Part shown: positions 1 through 8,682 of the stretch, piece after piece
Position numbering within the stretch: position 1 is the first letter of the stretch
Layout: each line of letters begins with the position of its first letter
From: Mycobacterium sp. E1747
GTDB lineage: Bacteria > Actinomycetota > Actinomycetes > Mycobacteriales > Mycobacteriaceae
NCBI RefSeq assembly: GCF_001667775.1
Contig: NZ_LZJI01000161.1
Span: 1 to 44,975 of the forward strand
Reading direction: 5' to 3'
DNA length: 44,975 bases
Translations under genes and position numbers: made by a program
Notes under the pieces: model-generated
What the model was told of the DNA's origin: nothing
The model's input: the letters and a program-made list of their open reading frames with translations, nothing else
The model's database searches: none

Positions 1-881
1 CGAAGACGACCGCCGCTCCGTGGTGACCACCCCGGACGGGATATCGTTGGCGATTCGCGAGGCTGGCCCCGCGGACGCCGCGCTGACGATGGTCTTCGTC
101 CACGGATTCTGCCTGCAGATGGGCGCCTTTCATTTCCAGCGGACGCGGCTGCCGCAGCACCTGGGCCCCGGGGTCCGGATGGTCTTCTACGACCAGCGCG
201 GGCACGGGCAGTCCGAGGAGGCCCCGCCCGAGAGCTACACGCTGACCCAACTCGGTAAAGACCTGCAAAGCGTGCTCGAGGTGGTGGCCCCGCGCGGGAT
301 GGTCGTGTTGGTCGGCCACTCCATGGGCGGCATGACGGTGTTGTCCCACGCCCGCCAATTCCCCGACCAGTACGGGCGCCGGATCGTCGGCGCCGCGTTG
401 ATCTCCTCGGCGGCCGAAGGTGTCGCCAGGTCCCCGCTCGGGGAGATCCTGAAAAACCCTGCGCTGGAAGCATTTCGGTTCACCGCACGCAGCGCGCCCA
501 AGTTGATGCACCGCGGCCGCAACGTGTCGCGCTCGCTGCTCGGGCCGGTGCTGCGGGCCGCCTCCTACAGCGACCTGCATGTCAGTCGCAGCCTGGACGC
601 CTTCTCGCAGCGGATGATGAACGGCACGCCGATCCCGACCATGGTGGAGTTCCTGGATGCCCTCGAAGCCCACGACGAGACCGCCGGCCTGTGGACCCTG
701 CTGCGCATCCCCACGTTGATTGCCTGCGGTGACCACGACCTGCTGACGCCGGACGAGTACTCGCGCAAGATGGCGGCCTCGCTGCCGCAATCCGAGCTGG
801 TCATCGTCCGCGGGGCCAGCCTCGCGAATCGCCAACGATATCCCGTCCGGGGTGGTCACCACGGAGCGGCGGTCGTCTTCG
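1..881. repeat. 77-bp perfect inverted repeat (1-77 / 805-881) flanking a hydrolase body
   Basis: Base i pairs with base 882-i without mismatch from position 1 to 77; the first mismatch is 78 against 804. The left arm begins at the first base of the window, so the repeat may continue outside. Both arms encode the same N-terminal hydrolase segment (around SVVTTPDG and LAIREAG), in frame on opposite strands. At the inner edge, bases 805-821 belong equally well to the natural end of the body and to the complement of the N-terminal region, so the junction sits on a short shared sequence. Simple inversion across two repeats would not put a second N-terminus on the left; a fold-back duplication or chimeric join would. 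Confidence 0.9.
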
Positions 882-1078
882 ATCCGATCGAAATCCTCGT
901 CGGCGTAAGGGTCTTCGACGCCACGGGTGCGCTGGGCCATCGAGCGGCGGGCCGAGGCTCCCACGATGGTGGCCAGGGCCGTCACCCCTGCCCCTCCCGC
1001 GAACCAAGCCCTCCCCCGCTGGCGCCTGCGAGTTCTCTCACGGCTCAATGGTTTGCGCCTCGCGGTAGGTCCGGGTGA
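2..1078 (+). CDS. Alpha/beta hydrolase, 5'-truncated and with a chimeric C-terminus
   Basis: The frame is open from base 2 and has a GTG at 20, but the N-terminus is cut by the window edge. The alpha/beta-hydrolase body shows an oxyanion region ([10 protein letters not shown]), the nucleophile elbow GHSMGG and the acid loop [13 protein letters not shown]. After VIVRGAS (about base 820) the family sequence stops, and the frame continues into the reverse complement of its own N-terminal region and past the alr stop. The join falls where the catalytic histidine is expected, so the product is probably inactive as written. The substrate is unknown; the family includes esterases, lipases and epoxide hydrolases. 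In many mycobacteria a hydrolase of this type follows alr on the same strand, so the plus orientation here is itself abnormal. Confidence 0.6.
   Translation, partial: EDDRRSVVTTPDGISLAIREAGPADAALTMVFVHGFCLQMGAFHFQRTRLPQHLGPGVRMVFYDQRGHGQSEEAPPESYTLTQLGKDLQSVLEVVAPRGMVVLVGHSMGGMTVLSHARQFPDQYGRRIVGAALISSAAEGVARSPLGEILKNPALEAFRFTARSAPKLMHRGRNVSRSLLGPVLRAASYSDLHVSRSLDAFSQRMMNGTPIPTMVEFLDALEAHDETAGLWTLLRIPTLIACGDHDLLTPDEYSRKMAASLPQSELVIVRGASLANRQRYPVRGGHHGAAVVFDPIEILVGVRVFDATGALGHRAAGRGSHDGGQGRHPCPSREPSPPPLAPASSLTAQWFAPRGRSG
805..985 (-). pseudogene. N-terminal fragment of the same alpha/beta hydrolase, in its native orientation
   Basis: Downstream of the alr stop, a GTG at 985 preceded by a GGGAGGGGC ribosome binding site opens a frame encoding about 60 residues, including [16 protein letters not shown] and [17 protein letters not shown]. 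These overlap and extend the start of the plus-strand copy. Beyond base 805 the frame stays open to the window edge but only encodes the antisense of the hydrolase body, with no family features. This fragment supplies the true start of the gene, about 52 bases after alr and probably co-transcribed with it. Confidence 0.65.
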
Positions 1079-2222
1079 TGCGCCCGCGCGGGCTGGTCAC
1101 CACTTCGTAGTGAATGGTGCCGAGCAGGTCGGCCCAGTCCTGCGCGGTGGGTTCCCCGCCGGTGCCGGGCCCGAACAGGATCGCCTCGTCGCCCTCAGTC
1201 ACGTCGGTGCGACCGGGGCCGAGGTCGACGACGAACTGGTCCATGCAGATCCGGCCGACGCCGGGGCGCCGCTTGCCGTTGATCAACACCTCCAATCGTC
1301 CCCCCAGCGACCGGAACACGCCGTCGGCGTAACCGACGGGCAACAGCGCCAGAGTGGTGTCACGATCCGCGGTCCAGGTGTGCCCGTACGACACGCTCTC
1401 CCCCGCTCGGATTGGCTTCACCAGCGCCACAGGGCATTTCACCGTCATCGCCGGGATCAACCCCATGTCGCCGAGCTCGGGCACCGGGCTCAGGCCGTAC
1501 ACCGCCACGCCGGGCCGCACCAGGTCGAAGGCCAGGTCTGGACGCGACATGGTGGCCGACGAGTTCGCCAGGTGCGCGACCTCGAACCGCACCCCGTGCT
1601 CACCCGCCAGCGCCAGCATGTCGTTGAACCGTTGGGCCTGAAGGTCGTTGACCGGATTGGCCGGTTGATCGGCGAACACCATGTGTGACATCAGCCCGCG
1701 CAACCGGATGGCCTGTTCGGCGGTGGCGCAGCGCAGCGCGGTCAGCATCGACGGGTACTGCGACGAGTGGACGCCGTTGCGGTTGAGCCCGGTGTCCACC
1801 TTGACCGTGACCGTCGCGGTCCGGCCGGTGCGGCGCGCCGCGTCCACCAACTCGTCGAGCTGGCGCTCCGAGGACACGGCGATCTCGACGTCGGCCAGCA
1901 GCGCGGGCCCGAAGTCCATGCCCGGCGGGTGCAGCCACGCCAGCACCGGTGCGGCGACGCCGTCGGCGCGCAGCGCCACCGCCTCGGCGACGGTGGCGAC
2001 ACCCAGCTCGGACGCCCCGCCGGCCAGCGCCGCGCGGGCGGCCTGGGTGGCGCCGTGGCCGTAACCGTCGGCCTTGACGACGGCCATCACCTGCGCGCGG
2101 CCGGCGTGCTCGCACAGCAACCGCACGTTGTGCTCGATGGCGCGCAGGTCCACCAGGGCCTCGGCAACGAGGCCCCGCGTCGGGGATATCGGCGTAGCGG
2201 CCCACCCTTTCATGGCCGCCAT
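1038..2222 (-). CDS. alr: Alanine racemase
   Basis: PLP-dependent racemase converting L- to D-alanine for peptidoglycan; cytosolic, and the target of D-cycloserine. The PLP lysine lies in [11 protein letters not shown] (about residue 50), and the second catalytic base is the tyrosine of VSYGHTW (about residue 279). [16 protein letters not shown] and the ending [14 protein letters not shown] are typical of mycobacterial Alr. The frame extends to an ATG at 2273, but a hairpin (2253-2301) sits there and homology begins around [18 protein letters not shown] chose the ATG at 2222 (394 aa, near the usual 384); the ATG at 2213 is equally possible. It lies directly downstream of gadB, whereas in M. 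tuberculosis IS and PPE genes intervene. Confidence 0.93.
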   Translation of the reverse strand: MAAMKGWAATPISPTRGLVAEALVDLRAIEHNVRLLCEHAGRAQVMAVVKADGYGHGATQAARAALAGGASELGVATVAEAVALRADGVAAPVLAWLHPPGMDFGPALLADVEIAVSSERQLDELVDAARRTGRTATVTVKVDTGLNRNGVHSSQYPSMLTALRCATAEQAIRLRGLMSHMVFADQPANPVNDLQAQRFNDMLALAGEHGVRFEVAHLANSSATMSRPDLAFDLVRPGVAVYGLSPVPELGDMGLIPAMTVKCPVALVKPIRAGESVSYGHTWTADRDTTLALLPVGYADGVFRSLGGRLEVLINGKRRPGVGRICMDQFVVDLGPGRTDVTEGDEAILFGPGTGGEPTAQDWADLLGTIHYEVVTSPRGRITRTYREAQTIEP

Positions 2223-2252
2223 TGTCCCAGAAGCACCGAACGGCGCGGCGAG

Positions 2253-2301
2253 CGTCGACTTGTCGACCTGCATCCGGGCTGGTCAGCGCAACAAGTCGAC
2301 G
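2253..2301 (-). terminator. Hairpin between gadB and alr
   Basis: An 11-bp perfect stem (2253-2263 with 2291-2301) encloses a 27-base loop, starting 10 bases after the gadB stop. An overlapping pairing of 2236-2242 with 2300-2306 offers an alternative fold. There is no T-tract, as is usual for mycobacterial hairpins. It could terminate gadB transcription or act in the alr leader. Its position argues against the far-upstream alr start at 2273. Confidence 0.45.
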
Positions 2302-2310
2302 TTCGGAAGA

Positions 2311-3705
2311 TCAGTGCGCGAAGTGCTGCGCGTCGTAGTGCCCGCCGGGCTTGATCTTGTCCAGCGACGTCAGGGCGGAGACGGCGTCGTCGTGCAGCGC
2401 CCGGGCCAGATCCGCCGACAGCCCCTCACGCACCACGATGCGCAGCACCGACACGTCGGTGGCGTTATCGGGCATCGTGTAGGCGGGCACCTGCCAGCCG
2501 TAGGTGCGCAGCTCGTGCGAGACGTCGAATTCGGTGTAGCCGCGCTCCCCGGCGAGCCGGAAGGCGACCACCGGGATCGCCGACCCGTCGGAGATCAGCT
2601 CGCAGTGCTCGCTGACCCGCAGCTGCTCGCCCAGCCACCGCGCCGTCCCGGACAGCGCCTGCATCACCTTGGTGTAGCCGTCACGGCCCAGCCGCAGGAA
2701 GTTGTAGTACTGGCCGACCACCTGGTTGCCGGGCCGGGAGAAGTTCAGTGTGAAGGTGGGCATGTCGCCGCCGAGGTAGTTGACCCGGAAAACCAGCTCC
2801 TCGGGTAGGTATTCCTTGCTGCGCCACACCACGAATCCCACACCGGGATAAGTCAACCCGTACTTGTGCCCGCTGACGTTGATCGACACCACCCGGGGCA
2901 GCCGGAAGTCCCACTTCAGCTCGGGATGCAGGAACGGCACGACGAACCCGCCGCTGGCGGCGTCGACGTGCACGGGGACGTCCACCCCGCCTTCTGAAAG
3001 GGGTTTGTCGGCCAGCTTGTCCAGCGCGCCGCAGATCTCGGCGACGGGCTCGAGCTCGCCGGTGTAGGTGGTGCCCAGGATCGCCACCACCCCGATGGTG
3101 TCCTCGTCGACGGCATCGACCACCTGCTCGGGGGTGATGACGTAGCGCCCCTCCTCCATCGGCAGGTATCGGGGTTCGACGTCGAAGTAGCGGCAGAACT
3201 TCTCCCACACCACCTGGACGTTGGAACCCATCACCAGGTTGGGCCGGCGGCTTTCCCAGCCCTTACCGACCTTGGCCCGCCACCGCCACTTCATGGCCAG
3301 GCCGCCCAGCATGACGGCCTCGCTGGATCCGATCGTGGACACCCCGCACGCGCTGTAGGGGTCGGCGTCGTTCAGGCCGTCCGCGTGGAACAGGTCCGCG
3401 ACCATGCACACGCAGCGCTGCTCGATGGCCGCGGTCGCCGGGTATTCGTCCTTGTCGATCATGTTCTTGTCGAACGTCTCGGCCATCAGCCTGCCGGCCT
3501 CGGGGTCCATCCAGGTGGTCACGAAGGTCGCCAGGTTCAGCCGGGAACTCCCGTCGAGCATCAGCTCGTCGTGGATGAAGCGGTAGGCGGCCTCGGGGTC
3601 CATCGATTCTTCGGGCATGCGCAGCGCCGGCACCGGGGCGGTAAACAGGCGGCCGGTGTAGGCGGGGGCGATCGAGTGCGCGGGCAGGGACGGGTGCTGA
3701 GGCAC
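2311..3705 (-). CDS. gadB: Glutamate decarboxylase
   Basis: PLP enzyme converting glutamate to GABA and CO2 while consuming a proton; cytosolic. At 464 aa it is close to the M. tuberculosis protein (460 aa). The Schiff-base lysine is in [11 protein letters not shown] (about residue 281). HVDAASGGF is the cofactor-stacking and aspartate motif, and [18 protein letters not shown] is typical of group II decarboxylases. The start is GTG at 3705, with GGAAGG nine bases upstream. It lies 14 bases downstream of nnrD and is probably in the same operon. Known roles of the family are acid tolerance and the GABA shunt; nothing in the sequence shows which applies here. Confidence 0.95.
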   Translation of the reverse strand: MPQHPSLPAHSIAPAYTGRLFTAPVPALRMPEESMDPEAAYRFIHDELMLDGSSRLNLATFVTTWMDPEAGRLMAETFDKNMIDKDEYPATAAIEQRCVCMVADLFHADGLNDADPYSACGVSTIGSSEAVMLGGLAMKWRWRAKVGKGWESRRPNLVMGSNVQVVWEKFCRYFDVEPRYLPMEEGRYVITPEQVVDAVDEDTIGVVAILGTTYTGELEPVAEICGALDKLADKPLSEGGVDVPVHVDAASGGFVVPFLHPELKWDFRLPRVVSINVSGHKYGLTYPGVGFVVWRSKEYLPEELVFRVNYLGGDMPTFTLNFSRPGNQVVGQYYNFLRLGRDGYTKVMQALSGTARWLGEQLRVSEHCELISDGSAIPVVAFRLAGERGYTEFDVSHELRTYGWQVPAYTMPDNATDVSVLRIVVREGLSADLARALHDDAVSALTSLDKIKPGGHYDAQHFAH

Positions 3706-3719
3706 GGGGAGAATCCTTC

Positions 3720-5141
3720 CTAGAGGGCGGCCAGCGCCGCCCTGATGTGCGGAACCATGCGGGACGATGACGTCGGCGCGTCACCGGGGCCCGGGTCGGC
3801 GGCGGACAACGCCGCGGCCCGCGCGTGGACGAACGCGGCCGCCGCGGCCGCCTCGGCCGCCGGCAGGCCCGCCGCGAGCAGCGCGCCGATCATGCCGGAC
3901 AGCACGTCCCCGGAACCGGCGGTAGCAGCCCAGGACTGCCCGGCCGGGTTGAGGTACACCGGGCCGCCCGGATCGGCGACGACGGTGACGTTCCCCTTGA
4001 GCAACACGGTGGCGCCGAAGGTGTCGGCCAGCTTCCGGCACGCGCCCACGCGGTCGTCCCCCGGGGGACTGCCCGCCAGACGGGCGAATTCGCCGGCGTG
4101 CGGCGTCAGCACCGTCGGCGCGGTGCGATTGGCGGCCAACTCGGGGTGCGCCGCCAGGATGGTGAGCCCGTCGGCGTCGACGATCACCGGCAGGTCGGTC
4201 TCCAGCGCGAACCACAGCGCGGCGGCTCCGGTGTCATCTGTCCCCAATCCCGGCCCGACGACCCAGGATTGGACCCGCCCGGCCGACGCGGGGGTGGGCG
4301 ACGCGATCACCTCCGGCCAGTGCGCGAGCACCTCACGATGCGCGCTGCCGGCGTAGCGGACCATGCCGGAGGTCGCCGCGACGGCCGCCCCGGTGCACAG
4401 CACCGCCGCCCCGGGATACGTCGAGGAGCCGGCCATCACACCGGTCACGCCCTGGGTGTACTTGTCATCGTGGGGTCCGGGCACCGGCCAGCGCGCGGCC
4501 ACGTCGGCCGCTTCGAAGCCCAGCACGTCCGTCTCCGGCAGGTCCAGTCCGATGTCGATCAGCGTGACCCGCCCGCAGTCGCCGAGCGCGTGCACGGGCT
4601 TGAGGCCACCGAACGTCACGGTCGCCGCCGCGTGCACGGCGGGCCCCGTGACCGCCCCGGTCGCCACATCGACACCGCTGGGAATATCGACCGCGACCAC
4701 CGGGATCCCGGCAGCGTCGACCGCGGCGAACACCTCGGCCGCGGCTGGGCGCAGCGGCCCGGAGCCGGAGATGCCCACCACCCCGTCGATGACGAGATCG
4801 GTTGTCGGCAAGACCCTTTCGACGATCCGCCCGCCCGCCTTCCGAAACGCCGCCAGCCCCTTGCGGTGGGTGTGTTCCGGGTTGAGCAGCACGGCGTCGG
4901 CGGCCGCGCCGCGGCGGCGCACGAAGGTGGCGGCCCACAGCGCGTCGCCGCCGTTGTCGCCCGAGCCGACGACCGCGCACACGCGGCGCCCGGCGACCCC
5001 GCCGGTGCGGGCCTTCAATTCGGCGACGATCTCGGTGGCCAGCCCGAACGCCGCGCGCCGCATCAGCGCGCCATCGGGCAGGCTGGCCAGCAGCGGCGCT
5101 TCGGCCTGGCGGATCGCGTCTACGGAATAGTAGTGCCGCAC
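3720..5141 (-). CDS. nnrD: Bifunctional NAD(P)HX epimerase/dehydratase
   Basis: Repairs hydrated NAD(P)H. The N-terminal YjeF domain (about 1-215, with VVGSGDNGGDALWAA) epimerises the R and S forms; the C-terminal ribokinase-like domain (about 220-473) dehydrates the S form with ADP or ATP. The kinase-like core is visible as LTPHAGEFARLAG, DADGL and AATAGSGDVLSGMIG. Starting at GTG 5141 (VRHYYSVDAIRQAE) gives 473 aa, the length of the M. tuberculosis Rv3433c product, and a TAATGT hexamer sits seven bases upstream. An in-frame GTG at 5150 is the alternative start. The C-terminus is alanine-rich, like its orthologue. Confidence 0.93.
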   Translation of the reverse strand: MRHYYSVDAIRQAEAPLLASLPDGALMRRAAFGLATEIVAELKARTGGVAGRRVCAVVGSGDNGGDALWAATFVRRRGAAADAVLLNPEHTHRKGLAAFRKAGGRIVERVLPTTDLVIDGVVGISGSGPLRPAAAEVFAAVDAAGIPVVAVDIPSGVDVATGAVTGPAVHAAATVTFGGLKPVHALGDCGRVTLIDIGLDLPETDVLGFEAADVAARWPVPGPHDDKYTQGVTGVMAGSSTYPGAAVLCTGAAVAATSGMVRYAGSAHREVLAHWPEVIASPTPASAGRVQSWVVGPGLGTDDTGAAALWFALETDLPVIVDADGLTILAAHPELAANRTAPTVLTPHAGEFARLAGSPPGDDRVGACRKLADTFGATVLLKGNVTVVADPGGPVYLNPAGQSWAATAGSGDVLSGMIGALLAAGLPAAEAAAAAAFVHARAAALSAADPGPGDAPTSSSRMVPHIRAALAAL

Positions 5142-5148
5142 CCTAGCC

Positions 5149-5154
5149 ACATTA
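5149..5154 (-). promoter_or_regulatory. Candidate -10 element for a leaderless nnrD transcript
   Basis: TAATGT on the minus strand lies seven bases before the GTG at 5141, with no Shine-Dalgarno between them. This suits a leaderless mRNA beginning at or next to the start codon and favours 5141 over 5150. No clear -35 is visible. Confidence 0.35.
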
Positions 5155-5174
5155 CGGGTCAGCGGCCGCGCGGC

Positions 5175-5888
5175 TCAGGCCGATGCCTGGCGAGATCGGG
5201 ACCGTCGGCCCATGGCCCGCAGGCGCGCCGGGCTCAGCTGCCGATGGTCCTGGTGCCGCGTCATCGGGTAGAAGCACAGGCCGACGAGGATCGAGGTGAA
5301 ATGCCCGATTGCGGTGAAATTCAGCTCAATACGGTCCATCGTGATCAACGGGAACCCGAAGATGATGAAAAGCACGCCCAGATAGCCCCAGCGCCATGGT
5401 CGCGCGATGTGATAGGCCAGCACGGCCATCACCCCGACCAGGAAGTAGCTCACGCCGATGTCGCGGGCATGCACCAGCCGTTCCGAGGCGTCGTGTTGCT
5501 CGATGGCGAAATACAGCAGGCCCTCGCTGAAATAAGTGGACAGGATGTGCGCGCTCAATCCCACTGTCAGCCAGCGCAACTGGCCCAACCAGTGTTCGGC
5601 CGGGGCCAGGAACAACGAGAACAGGATCAGGTACGGGGTGAGGTTGTCGCCGTCGATCCACAGCAGGCTGGAGAACAGCACATCGAGCGGATCGCGCGCC
5701 AGTCCGTGGATGTTGGTGGAATGGTGCATCAGCATCGAATGCAGTTGCCGCTGGGGCAGCCAGTGCTGGATGAGCGTCGTGACGAACAGGACGAGCAACC
5801 AGCCGTACGTCAGCGGCGCGCTGCTGACGTACTGCCAGACCGCCAGTCCCATGCTGCGCAGGCGGGACTGCACGGGTGCTTTCGTCAC
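5175..5888 (-). CDS. Multi-pass membrane protein, Rv3434c-like
   Basis: 237 aa from GTG 5888, which has GAAGG eight bases upstream; the length equals that of M. tuberculosis Rv3434c. About six hydrophobic segments can be seen, including YGWLLVLFVTTLIQHWL, YLILFSLFLAPAEHWLG, GVSYFLVGVMAVLAYHI, WGYLGVLFIIFGFPLI and FTSILVGLCFYPM. The layout and a histidine near the C-terminal membrane segment (NFTAIGHFTSILVG) recall rhomboid-fold proteins. I do not see a convincing GxSG serine in this protein, so protease activity should not be assumed. The C-terminus is basic. It lies 33 bases before nnrD and 38 bases after the DUF4436 cluster. Confidence 0.8.
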   Translation of the reverse strand: MTKAPVQSRLRSMGLAVWQYVSSAPLTYGWLLVLFVTTLIQHWLPQRQLHSMLMHHSTNIHGLARDPLDVLFSSLLWIDGDNLTPYLILFSLFLAPAEHWLGQLRWLTVGLSAHILSTYFSEGLLYFAIEQHDASERLVHARDIGVSYFLVGVMAVLAYHIARPWRWGYLGVLFIIFGFPLITMDRIELNFTAIGHFTSILVGLCFYPMTRHQDHRQLSPARLRAMGRRSRSRQASA

Positions 5889-5926
5889 GTTATTACCTTC
5901 GCACGCGGACCGCTGGCTTGCCGCGC

Positions 5927-6775
5927 CTAAACGGCGGGCTCGCCGGGCCGCGGGGGGTCGGGCCGCAAATGCCGCCACCAGCAGGCGACGTAGAGCAGCA
6001 TCGAGATCACCAGCACGACGAGCACCCACAACACCAGCGTGATGTCGATCCAGCCGCCGAACGGCGGCGAGCCGGGAAGCGCATTGCGCAACGGCACCAC
6101 GGCGAACAGCATCGCCGCATACCACGTCGTCATCGGCGGCTGAAACTTCCGCCGGTCACGCAGCGTCTGAACGGCAACGAATAGGCCGACCGCGGCGATG
6201 GCGATGAGCACACCGCAGATGACGATGCCGAACGCCGCCGCGCTCAGAGAACGCTGCAGACTCACCCGGTATGGACCGAGCCCCCCGTCGTTGCTGGCGG
6301 TGACCTGCCAGCCCGGAAGGTGGTTGACGAACGTGGCGGGTAAGCGCTCGGGGACGCCGCCCTCACCGCCATGCAGGAGTTCGACCTCGATCGGTCCGGA
6401 TTCGTAGTGATCGAAAGGCCACCGTTCAATCTCCCCGGCGATGGTCACCGGGACGGGAAACACACCCGGCAGCATGCCCTTGGTCCAGGTCCGGCGGGTG
6501 GGCGTCGCCGCGGATCTGACCCACAGGCTGAGGTCCTCGTTGAGGTGCTGCGTCTGCGGATCCAGCAGCGCCGATCCAGGCGAAATGGCGAGATTGATGA
6601 CGACGACGCTGTAGTTGGATTGGATGTCTTCGACCGAAAACGTCGCGACGCTGCTGTCGCCCGCGGCCGGGACTTCCGCCCGGTGGTGGGCAGTGCGGCT
6701 GTGGGCGTACAGCGCAACCGATGCGACGTATGCCGCAACGATGGACACGACGAGACCGACGGCGGCGAACCTCAT
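5927..6775 (-). CDS. DUF4436-like membrane protein, paralogue 1
   Basis: 282 aa. An N-terminal signal-anchor helix (AAVGLVVSIVAAYVASVALY) is followed by an exported beta-rich domain of ~150 residues containing NYSVVVINLAISPGSALLDP and WTKGMLPGVFPVPVTI. Three further helices follow, with the conserved block PPMTTWYAAMLFAVVPLRNA and the end CWWRHLRP. The layout matches Rv3435c and the DUF4436 family; the molecular function is unknown. Its ATG overlaps the stop of paralogue 2 (ATGA, 6772-6775), so the two are translationally coupled. Positions downstream of glmS and upstream of nnrD match the single-copy M. tuberculosis gene. Confidence 0.85.
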   Translation of the reverse strand: MRFAAVGLVVSIVAAYVASVALYAHSRTAHHRAEVPAAGDSSVATFSVEDIQSNYSVVVINLAISPGSALLDPQTQHLNEDLSLWVRSAATPTRRTWTKGMLPGVFPVPVTIAGEIERWPFDHYESGPIEVELLHGGEGGVPERLPATFVNHLPGWQVTASNDGGLGPYRVSLQRSLSAAAFGIVICGVLIAIAAVGLFVAVQTLRDRRKFQPPMTTWYAAMLFAVVPLRNALPGSPPFGGWIDITLVLWVLVVLVISMLLYVACWWRHLRPDPPRPGEPAV

Positions 6776-7611
6776 ACTGGATTCGCCGGCGCCGCAGTGA
6801 CCTCGGGCCTCAGATGCCGCCACCAACAGGCGATGTAGAGCAGCATGGACACCACCAAGACGACGAGCACCCACAACACGAGGGTGATGTCGATCCAGCC
6901 GCCGAAGGGTGGCGAGCCGGGAAGCGCGTTGCGCAACGGCACGACGGCGAACAGCATCGCCGCATACCACGTCGTCATCGGCGGCTGAAACTTCCGCCGG
7001 TTGCGCACCGTCTGAACGGCGACGAAGAGGCCGAGTCCGGCGATGGCGACCAGCACGGCGCAGATGACGATGCCGAACGCCGCGGCGCTCAGGGAGCGGT
7101 GCACGCTCACCCGGTACGGGCCGGATCCGTCGGTGGACACCTGCCAACCGGAGAGGTGGTTGACGAACGTCACCGGTACTCGCTCGGCGACGGTCTCACT
7201 GCCGCCGCGCATCAGCTCGATCTCAATCGGTCCCGAACCGTAGCGGTCGAAGGGCCAATTCTCGATCTCCCCCGCGATGGTCAGCGGGACGGGGAAGACG
7301 CCGGGGAGCATGCCCTTGGTCCAGGTGCGGCGGGTCGGCGTCGCCACCGATCGCACGCGGAGGCCGAGGTCTTGGTTGAGGTGTCCGGTTTGCGGATCCA
7401 GCAGGCCCGACCCCGGCGAGATGGACAGGTTGGCCATCAGCACGCTGTAGTTCGACTGGATGTCCTCGACCACCAAGGTGGCGGCGCTGCGGTCACCCCC
7501 GGCCGCGGTCCGCAGGTGGTGCTGGTGCCCCCCACTGTTGGCATACAGCGCGACGGAGGCAACGTACGCCCCGACGACGCCCACGATCAGCGCGATGACG
7601 CCAAACTTCAC
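6772..7611 (-). CDS. DUF4436-like membrane protein, paralogue 2
   Basis: 279 aa from GTG 7611, with AGGGGG six bases upstream. The open frame reaches 7701, but that would overlap paralogue 3 and place 30 polar residues before the signal anchor. It has the same architecture as paralogue 1: signal anchor, exported domain (QSNYSVLMANLSISPGSGL), then three helices with PPMTTWYAAMLFAVVPLRNA and CWWRHLRPE. It is very similar to paralogue 1 over the C-terminal half, at DNA level too, which implies a recent duplication or gene conversion. The N-terminal region carries a histidine-rich GGHQHHLR not shared by the others. Confidence 0.85.
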   Translation of the reverse strand: MKFGVIALIVGVVGAYVASVALYANSGGHQHHLRTAAGGDRSAATLVVEDIQSNYSVLMANLSISPGSGLLDPQTGHLNQDLGLRVRSVATPTRRTWTKGMLPGVFPVPLTIAGEIENWPFDRYGSGPIEIELMRGGSETVAERVPVTFVNHLSGWQVSTDGSGPYRVSVHRSLSAAAFGIVICAVLVAIAGLGLFVAVQTVRNRRKFQPPMTTWYAAMLFAVVPLRNALPGSPPFGGWIDITLVLWVLVVLVVSMLLYIACWWRHLRPEVTAAPANPV

Positions 7612-7657
7612 GAGCGCCCCCTGTTCGATGACGAAATGTGTTGGAACGAACGGGGTG

Positions 7658-8554
7658 TCAGCCCGATGTTGCCGGGACGGGATCAGGCGGTGGCGCGACA
7701 ACCGGGGGCTCCGGCCTCAGGTGTCGCCACCAGCAGACGATGTAGATCAGCATCGCCGTCACCAACGCGACGATCACCCAGAGCACGATGGTCACATCGA
7801 TCCACGCCCCGAACGGGGGCAGGCCGGGCAGCGCGTTGCGCAGGGGCACCACCGCGAAGAGCATCGCCGCGTACCACGTCGTCATCGGGGGCTGGAACTT
7901 GCGCCGGTCACGCAACGTCTGAATCGCGACGACGAGGCCGAGGGCGGCAATGGCGACCAGCACGCCGCAGATGACCATGCCGAACACCGCGGTGCTCAGC
8001 GCGCGCCGCACCTGCATGCGGTACGCCTCGTGGCCCGGGATTTTGGTCATGGTGACCTTGAAGCCCGACAGGTGGTCGATGAGTCTCACCGGAACGAGGA
8101 CGGGCGGCTTCGTCGTGTCGCCGCCGGGGAAGAGTTGCACCTCGATCGGCCCCGACGCGTAGTTGTCGAACGGCCAGCGTTCCAAATGACCGGCGATGGT
8201 CAGCGGAAGCGGGAAGACGCCGGGAAGCGTGCCCGGCGAATAGTCCTTACGACTGGGCTGGGCCGACGATCTGACGCGCAGCACCAGATCTTCCTTGAGG
8301 CGGTGCGTTACCGGATCCAGCAGCGCGGACCCGGGTGCGACCGCGACGTTGGCCACGACGGCGCTGTAGTTGGACTGCATCTCTTCGACTGTCAACGTCG
8401 CCATGCTCTGAGCGGCCGTCTCCGCGTTGTCGCTGAGGGTGCCGGGGGCCGACCCTTCGACGGTGTCCTTGTACAGGCCCACGAGCGCGATGTATGTCCC
8501 GAGAATGAGCACGATGACGCCCACCGTGGCGAGTCTTCTGACCGCCGGTCCCAT
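7658..8554 (-). CDS. DUF4436-like membrane protein, paralogue 3
   Basis: 298 aa from ATG 8554, with AGGAG six bases upstream; the frame to 8713 is rejected for lack of a ribosome site and a wrong N-terminus. It has a signal anchor (ATVGVIVLILGTYIALVGLY), an exported domain (QSNYSAVVANVAVAPGSALL, PGTLPGVFPLPLTI) and C-terminal helices with PPMTTWYAAMLFAVVPLRNA. The exported domain is the most divergent of the three, carrying insertions (YSPGTLPG, FPGGDTTKPPVLVPV). It ends 46 bases before paralogue 2, and a 128-base gap separates it from the truncated fourth copy upstream. Confidence 0.85.
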   Translation of the reverse strand: MGPAVRRLATVGVIVLILGTYIALVGLYKDTVEGSAPGTLSDNAETAAQSMATLTVEEMQSNYSAVVANVAVAPGSALLDPVTHRLKEDLVLRVRSSAQPSRKDYSPGTLPGVFPLPLTIAGHLERWPFDNYASGPIEVQLFPGGDTTKPPVLVPVRLIDHLSGFKVTMTKIPGHEAYRMQVRRALSTAVFGMVICGVLVAIAALGLVVAIQTLRDRRKFQPPMTTWYAAMLFAVVPLRNALPGLPPFGAWIDVTIVLWVIVALVTAMLIYIVCWWRHLRPEPPVVAPPPDPVPATSG

Positions 8555-8682
8555 GCTGCTCCTGCCCCCCGTGGAGTGGCCTACTACCCGAAAGGCAAAT
8601 CTAACGGAACCGCCGCGGATCTGCTGCGATACGGGCGAAGCTGCTGAACTACTCGCGTTGATACCGAGGGATTTTCGATCGA

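Noticed and set aside
1..881. Site-specific invertible switch
   Set aside because: No recombinase gene is nearby and the left flank repeats the N-terminus instead of giving an alternative end, which inversion cannot produce.
3825..5930. 701-codon plus-strand frame opposite nnrD and the Rv3434c-like gene
   Set aside because: It is the antisense shadow of well-supported genes, with biased low-complexity composition and no domain or ribosome site.
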